Shown here: in pieces, positions 34,882-46,004 of the stretch
How positions within the stretch are numbered: position 1 is the first letter of the stretch
How the letters are laid out: each line of letters opens with the position of its first letter
Assembly: GCA_031310005.1 (NCBI GenBank)
Contig: CM062388.1
Span: 1,116,001-1,180,000, forward strand
Source: Dactylellina haptotyla
Taxonomy: Eukaryota; Ascomycota; Orbiliomycetes; Orbiliales; Orbiliaceae
Length of the DNA: 64,000 nt
Direction: 5' to 3'
Translations under genes and position numbers: made by a program
The notes under the pieces: model-generated
Told to the model about the DNA's origin: nothing
The model's database searches: none
Seen by the model: the letters and a program-made list of their open reading frames with translations, nothing else

Positions 34882-37832
34882 TTTCGACGACAGTTATATG
34901 TGGGACAAGGTGGAAGCGAAATATGGAGGTATATCTTGATCGATATGGATACGGTGAGCGATCAGGCGAAATCTCGTTTCGAAAAATATCAAAATATAAT
35001 TTCCAAAAAGTTATTTGATTAGATTGAGACAAAGTTGAAGCTTCGACGACGAGATAAGAGCAGTTTTGTGTTGTAGGCGAGGCGGCCTGTTGCAGGGCGA
35101 AAAGTGAGGAGCTTGGGAGGAAACGAAATAGCCTCGCGGCTTCATTTCATATTCTGGGCACCAAAGGTTTTATACACAGCCGGAACCCAGAAGCCGGGCC
35201 GAACCATGACCCCGCTGTGCAGTCACAATAATATTAACAGGTATCACAGACAGCCAAGGTGGGTCACTAGATGCATGTTCGTGTCTGGGATCAGAAGATC
35301 TCGAAGAATAAAATATATCATAATCTGCATGCTTCAACATAGATGATCGTAGCCGTGACTTCCGTGTCAGGCAGCCCTGGTTGAGCTCTTTGATCGCCAA
35401 ATCATTTGAGCTTGAGAGGAGAACTAAGCAAGGGAGCTGCATATGCAGACGCCATTCACAAATGGGAGTTGCAGAGCAAGACGGCGCTCAGCCCATATCC
35501 TGCAGGTCTCTCTGGATGTCAATGCTTAATCCCTCGCTCGGTATCGTTAATCCGAGGGCTGGCATTGCAGCTTCATCTCCCCCGTTCGCTTGAAACACCG
35601 AAAATCGCCTTAGCCATCCTATCTGCAAGGTTGGCAATCAAGATCTCGTGACAAAGTGGGAATTGAAGAACAGGTATCGCATCGGGCTGACGGTGTGGCG
35701 TGCGCGCAGAATTGTTCGGGTATGCGGTTCGGTCTGGATTCCGAGAAATGTGGAAATTACCCTGAAAGATACTTGACAGGAGGATCCAGGAATCAATCGA
35801 CCTTGCAGAATAGATGCAAGGTGTTTATCAATGGATCCAAGAGCGTTACAATTGAAGCAAGGACTTGAGTTTTTCATTTCTATTTCAAAACGGTCACACC
35901 AACACATCACCACAAATGACTTCTATTGTCAGAGGCCTACGGGTGGGTATATTCTCATGATGAATGATATCATGGCCATTCTTCAGCTTCCATTTTTCTC
36001 GCTAGCTGCAGATATCGGTGAGGATTTCATCTTACTAGGGTGCATTTGTGTCGCCATTGACCTCCACTTCCCTGTGTGCCGCCTCGGCTGGGAAGGAGCG
36101 CCCCCTGTTCCCGCCTCGCACACCATTGGGCAGGACTCACCTGCGAGATCAAGATAAGCGACTGGCTGAATCCCTTGATCATCTTTTTTTTGGAGCTGAT
36201 TCGCCAACTGGTTTTCAAAAAGATCCAATGACCAACCTCTTATCACCTACCAGGTCATACCAGGGTGAAGACTGCTAAATTCCTCGCATCAGGCTTTTCG
36301 AATTTTAACGTGACATTCTATTCCCCGCTGTTAAGACCTCACGAGCATGCGATTTCGATCGTCGCCTTGCATAATAAAGACCAGTTCCATGGCTGTACAT
36401 GTCATGTTTAGAATGATATGTACTGGTTGGACGAATGCCTTTTATCCCGCTACAAACCGAGTTAAGAATTTTTAATTTTTTAATAAAGAATGTTGAAAGC
36501 CAGTGCGTGCCGGGTTTTTTGAGCTGAAGTGGTGACGCCGGAGTCTAGATTCTATTCAAATGCAGTGACGATCACGATTTAAAGCCAGCTGGGCGATCGA
36601 TCGTGGGGGCCTAGTTCCCAGGTACAAGTACCTACTTCAGTATTCTTTTCATTTATAATATAACCCCATTGCTGGTTAGCTCACGGTCAGAAGAGCGGAA
36701 TCCAGAAAGTTGTTTACCTGGTCCAAAAGTAAAGTCGCACGAAATCGGTTTCGTCTCGGCTTAAAATTTGCGAATGGTAGGTGACATGCTATACTTGACA
36801 TCAGCAGATTATTGCCAAATACCGCTGTTAGCGCGATAGCTTGCTCCTTCTAGCCTGAGCGCCCTCAACACGAAAAATTCAACACACAAGTGTGTTGCAA
36901 GTTGAACCTGACTTATTTGCGCTACCAATCTCAAGTCTCGTAACCAATCTCACATTTAACAGTTACGATAATATTTACGATATGAAGAAAATCAAAAATG
37001 GATTGTAGTGTGGTAACTAAATATTTGGCATGAGGCTCTGTCGCTCGAGCTTAAACCAGGGATCCCCATGGCAATACTAATCTTTTCCCCTGTGTTGAAC
37101 TTTACAATGCATCTGATATCCAACGTCTGCCATATAATACATCCGCTCTGTGGCGGAACATGCGCGTCTCTCTCAAATATAAAATAGCATTTTGGCAGAT
37201 CTCGCCAAAATCAGCTAACTCGTGCATATGCTTCGTCCCGTCCAAGCCACACACATCATAGACTTATGCCAACCCGGTTTCCCCTTACCCCTACGTTGGA
37301 GCTGTATCTTTTGACTAAAATCCCCACACTTGAGTATCGTCGTATCAATCTTGGCGCGGTTCACACAACTATTTTTAAAAAAGGAAAAGAAATATTCTTG
37401 TAGATATCAAGACGGAGATTTAATTGCTCTAACTACCTGAATCCTGTAGCTGAAAGTGTAAGCTCCGCCAGAAGATAGGAGCTGCTGGGTATCTGAATTG
37501 CCCCTCCTTCTCGCTTCTCAGTAGTAGTGTACATTCACAAACTGGATTAAAGCTAAAGAAGGACGGTCGCGCGTCCGGTTCTTTATCATAAAATTATAGT
37601 ATAAACATTATAAAAGAGTGACAGAAAATCGCGATCTGTTGCTTGCTGACCATGTGTGATTCTGCCGACATCTCAACCATAAATATTCCTCTAGATATAT
37701 ATCTATCAACCGCTCTATAGTCATATCGTACACGTGATGGTGTCCACATTTCGTATGTGAAGTCTTTTCGTAGATATGTAGTTAGTGCATATATAAACAA
37801 AATTTTCCCAGTAGATTGAAGCTTGCTTACGT
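34882..37832. other. Gene-poor region, about 3 kb
   Basis: No supportable gene. A Cys-containing open stretch on the plus strand (35614-35868) has no ATG in frame and may be a decayed fragment. The remainder is stop-rich and moderately AT-rich. Confidence 0.5.
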
Positions 37833-38118
37833 TTAGTATTCAATATAGTCCAAAGGGACGCAATGTACGGTATTGATTTCTTCTCCTCCTATGCATACGA
37901 AGCCGGTAGCACAGTCGACCAATTGACATAGATCTAAAGTTGAAAATCGAAATATTAGATACTATATATTTGATGATCTTAAGATGAGCGCCAGATAGCC
38001 CAACATCGTAAATCATACCTGCAGGCGGTGTGACATTAGGATCGAGTCCTTTTCTTAAGAGTTCAACAGGCAGAGCAGCCGTGGCAGTGGCAAGCAAGAT
38101 CGTGAAAAAGTACTTCAT
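37833..38118 (-). CDS. Small secreted cysteine-containing protein, 66 aa (effector candidate)
   Basis: Exons are 38019-38118 and 37833-37933. The 85-nt intron (GTATGA donor, CTTTAG acceptor) joins inside an Asp codon and closes at a TAA. A signal peptide (MKYFFTILLATATAALP) is followed by a short linker and a C-terminal domain with four cysteines spaced C-x4-C-x5-C-x10-C. It includes CQLVDCATGFVC, in which the second pair follows the C-x2-G-x2-C pattern seen in follistatin-type EGF-like modules. Function unknown; size, secretion signal and location in a gene-poor stretch suit an effector or secreted antagonist. Reading through the intron gives a basic C-terminus, so the spliced form is the sensible one. 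A TATATAT-like box lies just upstream, at 38141-38153. Confidence 0.68.
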
Positions 38119-39711
38119 ATTGGACGAAAGAGCAGCGGGGTAAAATATATAAATGAGTGAAATCGAATGCTAAATCGTTAGGGAAGAAGGTTTTCGAATA
38201 TACAAACCCGAGAACTCAAGGTACCTGTATATATATGTATCCAACTTTTTGACCGGCCCCCTAACAAATATTTATATGGCTCTTGCCGGACCTGTGACAT
38301 TCCAAGGAGTTGTTGGAATGCGAACTAGCATCCCGTGCCCCCTCGGAGGGGATGGTGTTGGTCCCTGGATTCATCACTATCAGATACCGGATGTAACCCT
38401 AGTAAGCTATAATGTCGAGGACCTGGGTCCGCTTTTTAGCAGCTTGGTTCCTGGCGGGGTCCTTTCTTTGTTTCGCATGAAATTAAATGCTGGAAAGCAG
38501 ACTCCTGCTACCATCTGGCGCTGCGCAAGCACTCAAGTCGGCTCTACCATTGCAACACCAACCAACACACGTACGCCTTCGGATGCCTAGACTTTCTCCT
38601 CGCTTCGCTAATTAGACACCTGAGGAAAGGGAAGATTCGAAGAAAGCGGGTGGACATATCCGGCACCAATCAGCTGAAAAGTACTAGCAGCGGTATGAAA
38701 ACAATAATACTTGATAACGCCGCCCATCATATATTATCGATTTGAGTCCCGCATGTTTGGAAATTCCAGGTACTCGTTCAAATACCTCTCGCGAGAACTT
38801 GCTCCTGGCGAGTTTTTACCACAACACATGTACTGTACACTTAAATGCCGGATTTTCTTAGTAGGTCGAAAGTTCGATAGTCAGCTGCACCGCAGTTATC
38901 CCTGGAGATATTCATTGATGTCTCTGAAGGAATGATGAAGAAATCATATAGTTATGCCTTTCGACTTCCCTTCGTGGCAGCTGTTATTGCATCAATGGCG
39001 ACATACGGAACTTCATTTCCCAAAAATATTTACAGCAGTACCAATCTAATAAACGTAGTGCTTTTTTTAATTTGTGTAGGGCGGTGCAGTATCCCAGGAG
39101 CGACAGCCTAGGCTCGTATCGTTTCTTTCTCAAAGAGATACTGTGGTAGCCGAGGCTGCTTATCATTTAATTGATTATCAGAGCCCCAAGATTCAATGAC
39201 GCAGTGCCAACCGTTTAATGAGGCTTACAGAAGGCCTGTGAAGGTGCGACCTGCGAATTGTGACGGTGCCAAGATGCGGGCGTCAACTAACGTTGGTGGC
39301 TACCCTGCCGATGATCCGGCAGATGAACTCGAACAAGGCAGAAGAATAAGCTGCGGAGAACCGAGAAGCCACTGGTAAGCTTATAAGCCGCACGCGAAAT
39401 TGAAGCTTCGAAAGGTCAGACGTCAAGATCGACAACTGAGGACGGAACAAACTGACTTCTCAGAGAATGAGAAAATATGTATATATACTCGAGGTATGTA
39501 TAAGTAATTCTAGAACTAAATATTTACAGAGATATCACTACAAAAAAACATTCGATCCCGAAATTCGCAACCTAGCTACATAGTTAGATATAAGATATAC
39601 CACAAATATTGCAAATCCAACACATATTGAATTATCAGTTTTCTCTATCACTTCGGAAACAATATAATACTGTTGCACTTGAAGCAATATTGACGCGATA
39701 ATATTGTTACA
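38119..39711. other. Gene-poor region
   Basis: About 1.6 kb between two secreted-protein genes. An open stretch at 38249-38590 lacks an ATG start and recognisable content. Nothing else is supportable. It holds the promoters of both flanking genes, which are divergent. Confidence 0.5.
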
Positions 39712-40470
39712 ATGAAATCTTTTAATACTCCACTGACAATATCCGCACTCCTCTTAACGCCTACCGTCCTTGCCGGTTGCGGCCGCTTCGTTACAAATGA
39801 AGCCTGGACTGTCAAGCTCAACGGCTGGGACGGCTACCGCTTCCTCGGCGACAACCCTATCCAAATATCAGATTACGTGGACTGTACACCAGACCAAAAC
39901 TTAACCCGAGACCCGTCTTGCATGGACACCCAATGCGCCGTGGTGGGCCAAGGTGGTGTCTCTGTTTCCGCAAAATTCAACATTCCCCCAATAAACAACA
40001 ACGAGACGGCCCTAGAAGAATTCTTCGACGTCGTGCGGAACGACGTCAAGGGCGTGACTGATAACGATAAGACTCTGCCAATGTATACAGTCTGCGGGAA
40101 CCTGACGCACGAATACGAACAATCTAATCGCCCCGTACCCTCGTACTGTATCGATGAGGGGGATACGGCCTGGATACGATACGACCCGCAGTATTTCTGC
40201 GTCAACGGAACCGCAGAAGATTGTACCAACGGTCCATATGAGAGCGGTACAGAACTGGTGGTATGTGCCGCCAGAGATTTGTCTGAGGGTATTTTCGGGT
40301 TATTTAGCGATAGGACGGTGGGGAATGGGTCAGATAGGTATACAGCGGAGCTTCAGAATCCGAGTTTGAATAATAATTTGGTATGTGAAGCGTCTACCGG
40401 TACGGTTGTGTATAAGCCGCAAGGGTGGTCACTTGCTCTTGCCGTTCTTTTGCTCGGATTGTCTATATAG
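39712..40470 (+). CDS. Secreted, cysteine-rich, probably GPI-anchored protein, 252 aa
   Basis: Single exon. A signal peptide (hydrophobic ISALLLTPTVLA) is cleaved probably around residue 21. The mature region has ten cysteines and five potential N-glycosylation sequons (NLT twice, NET, NGT, NGS). The C-terminus is a hydrophobic tail (WSLALAVLLLGLSI) preceded by a polar region, the pattern of a GPI-anchor addition signal or of a single membrane anchor. I do not recognise a family. A cell-surface or wall-associated role is inference. It lies in the same accessory stretch as two other small cysteine-rich genes. Confidence 0.8.
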   Translation: MKSFNTPLTISALLLTPTVLAGCGRFVTNEAWTVKLNGWDGYRFLGDNPIQISDYVDCTPDQNLTRDPSCMDTQCAVVGQGGVSVSAKFNIPPINNNETALEEFFDVVRNDVKGVTDNDKTLPMYTVCGNLTHEYEQSNRPVPSYCIDEGDTAWIRYDPQYFCVNGTAEDCTNGPYESGTELVVCAARDLSEGIFGLFSDRTVGNGSDRYTAELQNPSLNNNLVCEASTGTVVYKPQGWSLALAVLLLGLSI

Positions 40471-40952
40471 TATGCTATCATGGCGCTTGGTGGTTTCTTT
40501 TGCTTTTTAGGTTATTTAGCAATGTATTTATAGGTGTGGGGAACTAGCGATTTGGGAATAGTTTAATGAATTTAATTCGGACAGAGGCTGGTGTTCTAGA
40601 CAACCTGCCCGGCACGTTGATTTTTGTTCAATTCAATTGTTTGATTAAAATACTTGTATCGACGCTAAAAGAAATAGAGCGAAGGAAACATGTTCGGGGT
40701 ACAAAAATCTGAAGGAGGTTGAAAAAGCTCTTAGGTGCAAGAAAGGTATGCATCAAGGTTTAATAGCAAAAAGGAGGATACAAGAATAATGTGGTATGGG
40801 GTTGGTAGTTTCATCGAAAGACGGAGTCAATTCATAATGAAGTGAATTAAATGAGTAATTTTGTGGAAGGAACAGCCCACATCGCCAAAATAAAATATTC
40901 TTCTCCAGAAGCTGCTTCAAATACAAGAAAGGGACTCGAGGGACTAGCGAGT
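40471..40952. other. Convergent intergenic region
   Basis: 3' flanks of the GPI-type protein gene and of the septin gene. No gene is seen. Confidence 0.6.
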
Positions 40953-42698
40953 TTAATTTCTTCGGCCGGTACGAGCGGCAGAGCCTTGCATCTGCTCGAG
41001 TTCCATTTCCAAGGATTTGATACTATTGTTTTGATGAATTGATTAGCGCGGGTACTAGACCAGTAGATAGGCACAAAAGTAACATACGCAGCGTGTGTGG
41101 CTTCCAAATCCTTGTTGAGGCGGTCGCGCTCTGAGATCAACTTCTGTTCCCATTGTCTGAACCTCTGTTCTTCGATCTTGACCTGCTCGGTGAAACGCTT
41201 CCTGAGAGCTTCTTCCTCCTCCTTGAACTTGGGGTTGTCCAACTTTCTGGGCTTGCTCTCGCCGAACTTGCGGGTTTCCATCTGTTGGGCGCGGTAGACT
41301 TCGTAGTGTTGTTCCTCGGTGGTATGGATAAGGTCGAGCATATGGGTTCGGATGAGGATGCTTCGGAGCTTCTTGAAATCGCAGTGGTCTTCGTTCTCGA
41401 CTTCGGCGACACCCCAGCTGTACTGTCGGCCCTTGACGACACGACCATCAGGGGTCTTGACGTCTTTCTCGCTACCAATAACGGCGAATGGCATGGCGGC
41501 CTTAATAACACGTTAGTATTGACAATACAGCTTTCAACAATTGACAAATGACTCACCATCAAGCTGCGGGCGTGCTGGGCGGCAGCTTCGTCATCCTCCT
41601 CAACTGGTGGCTGGTAGATCTTGATACCCTGAGCCTCAATAACGGCGCGGATCTGATAACATGTTAGAACGACTTCGGCAAAATGGACCAGGGAAATGGT
41701 TTCTTACTCTCTCCTTAAACCTCTGGAGGTCGGCTGGAGAAAGTGTGTCGGCCTTGGCAACAACGGGAATCAAGTTGACGCGGGTGCAGAGTCTCTTCAT
41801 GACCTCAATGTCCAATGGCTTGAGAGTGTGGCCAGTTGGTCGAATGAAGTACAAGCAAGCGTGGACACGAAGGTCGATCTTGTCCGTTCTGCGTGGCTGT
41901 TGCTCTTGGAGCATGTACGATTCATGTTGGTCGTCCAAGAACTCGATAATTGGCATCCAGGAGTCGCGGTTGTTAACATAGTCTCCGAATCCAGGGGTAT
42001 CGATGACGGTTAGGCGAACTATACGAATTGTCAGGAAAAAGCTAGTTATAATCGCGACATTAATGGAGGGGAGCAGACCTTTGAAGAATTTCTCCTCCAG
42101 CTCCGCCTTGGTGATTTCGATCTCAACCGTCTTGTCGACCTAAACCCAACGGTAACGTTAACACGGGTACCGAAAACCTAGGTTGAAATGACAAATCCAT
42201 ACCTGCTTGGTGTGTCTCTTCTTGTGGTCGGCATAGTTCTTGATGGTGGTGGAGAACAATGTGTTGATGAATGTGGTCTTGCCTGTTCGAGGAGGTTTAT
42301 TGATAAGCTTGCGATATCCTTGAATTGCGCATTCCCCGAGCTTCTAACGAACCTAATCCGGATTCACCAGCGACCTAAAACGTCCTACAGTTAGCAGGGT
42401 GCCGTGACGTAGAGCTTTGAGATGACGGTAGCTCACCATTATCGTGAAAGCAGCTCCGCGCTTGGCCACGATCTTGTGCCTGTCAACGGGTTTCCTAGTG
42501 TCAGCTGACCGTTGCCTACGGTGACGATAGTTCGTGGGTAGATATAATGCGGCGCGTACCTTTGGTTTGGCAGCTGTGAAGAGTCGAATTAGCATCCATT
42601 GTCCGATTTGAACGCGTTTTTGAGGTGGAAAAAAGGGAGCTACTTACATTGGCGATACCGATGAGGTTCGCGGACTCCGATGATGTTGCGGGTGCCAT
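40953..42698 (-). CDS. CDC12: Septin, CDC12/AspC type
   Basis: GTP-binding filament protein of the septin collar at septa and growth sites. Ten exons: 42648-42698, 42560-42573, 42437-42479, 42353-42374, 42203-42282, 42079-42139, 41708-42018, 41557-41652, 41088-41500 and 40953-41022; 386 aa. The polybasic LPNQRHKIVAKRG segment precedes the G1 loop GESGLGKTT; G3 is DTPGFGD and G4 is AKAD. The septin unique element (WGVAEVENEDHCDFKKLR) is present, and a C-terminal coiled coil starts near FKEEEEALRKRF. The second exon is a 14-nt microexon encoding LPNQ, and the fourth exon is 22 nt. The N-terminal GIANLPNQRHK wording favours the CDC12 over the CDC3, CDC10 or CDC11 subgroup; the subgroup call is less certain than the family. 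Confidence 0.93.
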
Positions 42699-43182
42699 TG
42701 TGGATGTGATGATGGAGGGATAAATGAGAGTGATACGAGGGATCGATGCAGAGGGTATACGGACGGGGAGCTATCGATGACGGATTCGACGCGACGGAAG
42801 GTATGAAGAGGTGTAGATGGTGGAAGGTCGGAGAGGTAAGGTTGGGGGAGGTCGTTTCAGGAGAAGGTGGAAATGGTGTTGGTGCCAATTTTGAGGGAAA
42901 GTAGAAAGGGGTCCGCCAAATGTAATTCGCCTCGCCTAAGAGCCGACTTTTCGTCCTTTCTTATTTCCCAGGGACCAGCTCGCTATTCTCTTATTAGCGA
43001 GGAAGCTCCTCCGCTAGCCAAATTGCGCCAATGGGGTTGATATAAAGTGGAACACGAAGGGGGGTTTTTCAAGATGCTATATGCAGGTACTGGTATACGG
43101 ATTCAACTGGGAGAATAATACGAAAAACGGTAATGATAATCTGATAATAATGATAACAGTGCCGACAAAACAAGCGCTGAGT
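42699..43182. promoter_or_regulatory. Septin promoter region
   Basis: Spacer between the septin start and the 3' end of the first IFI6/27-like gene, both on the minus strand. No specific element is identified. Confidence 0.4.
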
Positions 43183-43961
43183 TCAAAGGTCCCGGTGTGA
43201 CCATTGCCGCTCGTCCATTATGGGGAGCCAATTGGGGATATTTGGAGTGGTGAGAGTCTGTGGCTGCAAACTTGATCTTGATGGCCCCAGAACATCGGCC
43301 CGAATTTTCGTATGCATGCCAGAAGATACTCTTCGCGTGCCTAATCCTGGATACCTTGATGACCCGTGAGCATACATAGCCGTCTTCGTTAGCACTTCGC
43401 GTGGTTTCACCCATCGAAAGTCTCCAGTTTCGAGAAACTGGTCCTCTCGGGTGCTTCTTGCCGGCGCAATTCCAATGCCCTCCAACCAGGCCATAAACTT
43501 CTCAAAGCTATAGAGCCCCAACTTTGACTTCCAGTATGCTGCAAGAGTACCGCTCACAGGGCCCATTGAAGTGAAGCCAGCTATACGTAGGAATATATGT
43601 GTCATGAGCAGTGTTGGGGGTGTGGAAAGAATGAAATCCTCAACTTGGGGATTTTTAGAGACTTCACTGAAAATATCATCACCAATACTCCTAAATGTCC
43701 GTATGTGTGATTAGCGGCTCATACCTTAAATTTTGGCTGGGATGGGTGCACGTGGGCTTACTTGAGAATGGGGTACCATTCGCTCTTTTTAGAAGACTCG
43801 TTTAGTTCGCATGCAAATGCATTTCTCAGCATCCTCAAGGTCCTTTGAACATCGCGGCTATAGATGCGGCCTTTCTTTGGTAGATTTTGAAAAATACCCC
43901 GAGTCTGTTTGGGACCGACGGTTGAATCATGTTTTCGTTCCGGCACGCTCGCTGAAGACAT
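43183..43961 (-). CDS. IFI6/IFI27-like paralogue 1, diverged, 235 aa
   Basis: Exons are 43762-43961 and 43183-43690; the 71-nt intron (GTAAGC donor, TTTAG acceptor) joins ILK to SIGDDIF and gives 235 aa. It aligns without gaps to the neighbouring gene from EWYPIL through FLRIAGF. The glycine/alanine-rich helix IAGFTSMGPVSGTLAAYW then corresponds to the core of the interferon-inducible 6-16/ISG12 fold. The second hydrophobic half seen in the neighbour is replaced by polar, charged sequence from about residue 143, so the second membrane segment seems lost. The last ~90 residues are basic and unrelated. Family membership is inferred from the neighbour and the shared motif; function unknown. The start at 43961 was chosen over an in-frame ATG at 44024 by analogy with the paralogue. 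Confidence 0.72.
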
Positions 43962-44635
43962 GATGCTGTAATTATAATTCTTAATTGCAATCTTGGCGGG
44001 GAAATGATAACAGAATGTTACCAATTCCTCAAAGCTTTTGACTTAGAAGAGAAAGAGAGAGAAAATGTATCTTTGGGTATATTGGAAGTATTTGAAATGG
44101 GAGGATACAAGAGACTCAAGGCTTAACATGCTTCGCCATTCTTATATATATGAATAATTGATTCCACAAACAGTTGCACAGAGAGAGTTGCTAAGTACAC
44201 TCTAGCTTTCGCTATACCACCATAGTATTGGTACGGAACTACTTGAAGTGTGGTAACCCAAGTCTGCAAGTTTTCTCCGCAAACGCGCTTAAGTCAAGGC
44301 TGAAGTTTGCTAGACATCGTGAATATGAACTTATCTATTTTTAACATTATTGTTTGCCACGCTGCTTGTGATACACCGCTATTCTCTATTCATGAAGCAA
44401 ATGCCCAGTTCATAAAATTATTCTGATTCGCCAATCACAAGATATCCAAACTATCTATTGTTTTAGTTACCAACTACAACCTTACTGCGGGCGGATAGCT
44501 AGGGGAACTAAAGGGCATTTTTGCTAAAAGATCCGATTGAACTGTGGATACGGTTCTGAAGCCCCATCATGTGCAGTTCAAATAAGGCAGTAGTTACAAT
44601 AGGTATATATGCATGCATTTACGCACTATTGAGGA
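43962..44635. other. Spacer between the IFI6/27-like paralogues
   Basis: Promoter side of paralogue 1 (TATATATA at 44143-44150) and 3' flank of paralogue 2. No gene is seen. Confidence 0.45.
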
Positions 44636-45308
44636 CTACCACAGTCTTGCCCCGTGCCTGAAATTTCTATATCCAGAATACAGCGGGTTCATATCTCTCA
44701 TTCCATAAGCTGAGTTCTTCTTCTTCTTGACACCCTCTCCACCACCCCCGGAGTTCCCAGGATCTCCAGAATCCTTGTCGCCGCTTCCTCCATCTTCAGT
44801 ATCAGGTCTTGGAAAGAAAGTCCTCTTCAGCTCAACCCACACAAAAACCCCAAATCCTATCAACGCTCCAGTCTCCGCAGCAACAGCAGGCAGCATACCG
44901 ATCCTCGTCAGATATGCGAAAAGGCTTTTCATAGCTACGTTCCCAATTTTTGATTGCCACCAAGCAGCGAAAGATCTTGCCACAATGCCTGAGAGACCGA
45001 ATCCTGCAATTTGAAGTAGAATAGGAACAGTGATCGCCCCACCGGCCGTGTAGAGTATAAACCTGAAAAGATCCGGATGCTCTTTGCATTGCTGCCAGAT
45101 ACTTTGACCGATCTCCCTGCAGAACCGCTATTAGAGAACCGAAAAAAATAAAGTGCGGCGGATAGGTTACCTACATAAAAACGGCGTACCAATCGTCTTC
45201 TTTATCTGCATCCGATATGTGGTACAAGCTCGCGTTTTCGAAAGCATCTTTGATTTTTTGCAGGTCTGCCTCATTTTCGAGGAGGATTTGACCTGGGCGA
45301 GACGACAT
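44636..45308 (-). CDS. IFI6/IFI27 (ISG12/6-16)-like membrane protein, 204 aa
   Basis: Exons are 45175-45308 and 44636-45116. The 58-nt intron (GTAGGT donor, CTGCAG acceptor) must be removed, because reading through meets TAG at once. The 204-aa product has an acidic soluble N-terminus (1-60). A hydrophobic, Gly/Ala-rich region at about 66-142 contains QIAGFGLSGIVARSFAAWW, the IGNVAMKSLFAYL motif and a further helix ALIGFGVFVWVEL. This pattern is that of the interferon-inducible 6-16/IFI27 domain, which in animals sits in mitochondrial or ER membranes; fungal members are known as sequences, but I know of no assigned role. A Gly/Asp-rich linker, a KKKK cluster and a Tyr/Arg-rich tail follow. 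The intron sits at exactly the same codon as in paralogue 1. Confidence 0.8.
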
Positions 45309-46004
45309 TCTTGGGGTACAGTTTCAAAGTTACGTTATGAGAGTGAGTTTAGTCTTAGAAATACGAGGTAGCGTTGGTTCTCTTAGGGCCTGGGTTTATG
45401 AAAGGGAAGTATGCTAGAATATGCAGACATGTAGGCGCCAGGAGGGTTTTATTCGAACCTTCAGGTCCGCAAGGCTTAGAAGCCATGTACATGTACTCGA
45501 TCAGAATGAAGGCTGCTTGATTTCATGCTTTTCAGGCAGCCTACATCACCACTGTGCCGCATTCAGAATGCACCAGTTGGATACAACAATCCGCCTCGCG
45601 GACCCCTGTAAGCAATCACGATCACAGCAGTCGTCCTGGTCGGGCTGGATCAATACCATTGAATAGCTGTATGCGCATATATGCCACAGTTGGCCCTACC
45701 CCTATAGCGTACGAAATAACAGATCATAAAGGCATTCTAGAAGCCGGTCTCGATGTGCGATCGAAATGCACGACGCCAACATGTTGTCGGGACATCCCAT
45801 TCACATTCGACGAACAGTGTTGCGTGTTGGAAGTCGTGGCGCCATGCCGTTTTAGAGCGGTGGCAGGGATGTGGCTGTCGCAAAAGTCTCAGGACCAAAA
45901 ATTTCCAGGCTATCTGCGGCTTCAAATCGTTCCTCATCTCTTCGACCTGCACAACCTCCACCCCAGCTCGCATGCTCCACATCATGACAGAAAGATAGCG
46001 CACG
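45309..46004. promoter_or_regulatory. Divergent promoter region, IFI6/27-like gene / PWP2
   Basis: Spacer of about 0.7 kb between divergent starts. Short open stretches occur on both strands, but I cannot support a gene. Confidence 0.45.

Noticed and set aside
35614-35868. Plus-strand open stretch with four cysteines (GVACAQNC region)
   Set aside because: There is no ATG in frame after the upstream TAG and no convincing donor/acceptor pair to supply one; at most a decayed gene fragment.
38249-38590. Open stretch of 113 codons between two secreted-protein genes
   Set aside because: It starts at TTG with no good upstream ATG exon, and its composition gives no recognisable domain.
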